Of a stretch of DNA of 13,334 bases, positions 12,178-13,334 are shown piece by piece. The stretch covers positions 1 through 13,334 of the forward strand of contig DXDO01000190.1 of NCBI GenBank assembly GCA_019115425.1. Reading direction: 5' to 3'. The notes under the pieces are model-generated. The model searched no databases and was not told the origin of the DNA. It worked only from the letters and a program-made list of their open reading frames with translations. Source of the DNA: Candidatus Agathobaculum merdigallinarum (lineage in GTDB: Bacteria; Bacillota; Clostridia; Oscillospirales; Butyricicoccaceae). Numbering within the stretch: position 1 is the stretch's first letter; every line of letters begins with the position of its first letter. The position numbers and the translations under genes were made by a program.

Positions 12178-12207
12178 AAAAGCGGCTGCTTGCGCAGCCG
12201 CTTTTTT
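12178..12207 (-). terminator. Terminator of ychF
   Basis: Stem AAAAGCGGCTGC / GCAGCCGCTTTT with a 4-nt loop, followed on minus by TTTTCAATT and on plus by six T. It sits 46 nt beyond the ychF stop. It could act in both directions, but the only gene ending here is ychF. Confidence 0.85.
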
Positions 12208-12253
12208 GTGAAATCTCCAACGCTACGGCGCCGGACATGCCTCCATCTGATCT

Positions 12254-13334
12254 TTACACGTTGAACCGGAACAGCACAACGTCGCCGTCCTGCATGACGT
12301 ATTCCTTGCCCTCCGAGCGGACCAATCCCTTTTCGCGGGCAGCCGCAAGCGAGCCGAGTTCGATCAGATCTTTGTAGTTGATGACCTCGGCGCGGATAAA
12401 GCCGCGCTCGAAGTCCGAATGGATCTTGCCCGCTGCCTGAGGCGCCTTGGTGCCCTTCTCGATCGTCCAGGCGCGCACTTCCTGCTCGCCCGCGGTCAGG
12501 TAGCTCATCAGGCCGAGCAGGTCGTAGCAGACCTTGATCAGGCGGTCAAGGCCGGACTCGTGCAGACCCAGCTCGGAAAGGAACATCTCCTTTTCCTCCG
12601 CGTCCATGCCCGCGATATCCTCCTCAAGTTTGGCGCAGATGGGCAACACCATCGCGCCCTCCGCGTCCGCGATCGCCTGTACAGCCTGCAGGCGCGCATT
12701 TTCCGCCGCATCGCCGGTAAAGCCCGCCTCGTCCATATTCGCAGCGTAGATCACCTTTTTCGCGGAAAGCAGGTCGCTTTCGTTTACCACGCGGATGACG
12801 TCCTCATCCTCGCCGAATCCCTCAAAGGTGCGGGCGGTCTTGCCCTCTTCGAGGTGCGCCTTGAGCGCTTCCAGGATCTCCACGTCCTTGAGCAGCTTTT
12901 TGTCCGCCTTGGCTGCCTTGCGGGTGCGCTCCAGACGGCGCTCGAGATGCTCGATATCCGCAAGGATCAGCTCCAGATTGATGGTCTCAATATCGCGGCC
13001 TGGATCGACCGAACCTTCCACGTGCACGATATTGTCGTTTTCGAAGCAGCGGACAACATGGACGATCGCGTCCACCTCGCGGATATGCGACAGGAACTTG
13101 TTGCCGAGGCCCTCGCCCTTGCTTGCGCCGCGCACCAGACCCGCGATGTCCACGAACTCCACGACCGCCGGGGTGGTCTTTTTCGCGTGGTACAGGTCGG
13201 TCAGCGGCTGGAGCCGCTCGTCCGGCACGGCAACCATGCCGACGTTAGGGTCGATCGTGCAGAACGGATAGTTCGCGCTCTCCGCGCCCGCCTGCGTGAT
13301 CGCATTGAACAAGGTAGACTTGCCGACGTTGGGC
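12254..13334 (-). CDS. ychF: Redox-regulated ATPase YchF (partial, 5' end outside window)
   Basis: A universally conserved Obg-related P-loop NTPase of the cytoplasm that binds ribosomes and prefers ATP. The reading frame stays open to the window edge with PNVGKSTLFNAITQAG, the end of the G1 loop, so only about 9 residues are missing. Switch/G3 is DIAGLVRGASKGEGLGNKFLSHIREVDAI. The noncanonical G4 lies in AANMDEAG, close to the NMxE that gives ATP preference, and a coiled-coil stretch follows REVD. The C-terminal TGS domain is RAWTIEKGTKAPQAAGKIHSDFERGFIRAEV...DGDVVLFRFNV. A TTG at 13310-13312 is internal, not the start. It is a housekeeping gene, apparently monocistronic at its 3' end. Confidence 0.97.
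   Translation of the reverse strand, partial: PNVGKSTLFNAITQAGAESANYPFCTIDPNVGMVAVPDERLQPLTDLYHAKKTTPAVVEFVDIAGLVRGASKGEGLGNKFLSHIREVDAIVHVVRCFENDNIVHVEGSVDPGRDIETINLELILADIEHLERRLERTRKAAKADKKLLKDVEILEALKAHLEEGKTARTFEGFGEDEDVIRVVNESDLLSAKKVIYAANMDEAGFTGDAAENARLQAVQAIADAEGAMVLPICAKLEEDIAGMDAEEKEMFLSELGLHESGLDRLIKVCYDLLGLMSYLTAGEQEVRAWTIEKGTKAPQAAGKIHSDFERGFIRAEVINYKDLIELGSLAAAREKGLVRSEGKEYVMQDGDVVLFRFNV

Overview
The window looks like chromosome of a fairly GC-rich anaerobic, probably spore-forming Firmicute of the class Clostridia (Oscillospirales-like gut lineage; this placement is inference). The basis is an N-terminal-rubredoxin ('reverse') rubrerythrin, an ECF sigma/DUF4179-type anti-sigma pair, a signal-less LysM-GH18 protein of the spore YaaH/SleL type, a FeoA-FeoA-FeoB cluster with a FeoB-associated Cys-rich peptide, a DUF3793 protein, and strong AGGAGG-type ribosome binding sites. 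No tRNA, rRNA, CRISPR array, phage gene or intact transposase was seen. Most genes are on the minus strand; only the sigma/anti-sigma pair and one small protein are on plus.

Layout. 1-211 is non-coding and structured, with a strong hairpin and repeats that could form an attenuator for a gene off the left edge. 212-1246 is an oxidative-stress operon (Rrf2 regulator then rubrerythrin) behind an excellent promoter whose -10 is covered by a small dyad. 1593-3121 is the ECF sigma factor and its membrane anti-sigma partner, with an ATGA overlap. 3224-3374 is a 151-bp element with perfect 17-bp ends resembling IS6-family inverted repeats. 3445-4335 is a secreted CAP/SCP protein with a Pro-Glu repeat linker, and 4502-5779 is the LysM-GH18 protein. 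5780-6137 is non-coding and palindrome-rich. 6138-6652 holds two tandem paralogous mini-XRE regulators whose stop codons fall inside REP-like palindromes. A small hypothetical protein (6743-6997) diverges from the second one across a mirror-symmetric promoter region.

The right half is an iron cluster, all minus strand. It runs DUF3793 then flavodoxin (11869-10814), a roughly 350-bp array of hairpins (10456-10803), then feoA1, feoA2, feoB and a 53-aa FeoB-associated Cys-rich membrane peptide (10245-7046). Palindromes of the form GTTAG-N6-CTAAC lie in or next to the promoters of the DUF3793 operon, of feoA1, and in the feoA2-feoB gap. This suggests one metal-responsive repressor controls ferrous iron uptake together with flavodoxin, the iron-free substitute for ferredoxin. 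The window ends inside ychF.

The most interesting items are the shared palindrome regulon with DUF3793 and flavodoxin, an acidic extracytoplasmic insertion of about 115 residues in FeoB, the hairpin array, the IS6-like mini-element, and the mirror-image promoter between the XRE gene and the small protein.
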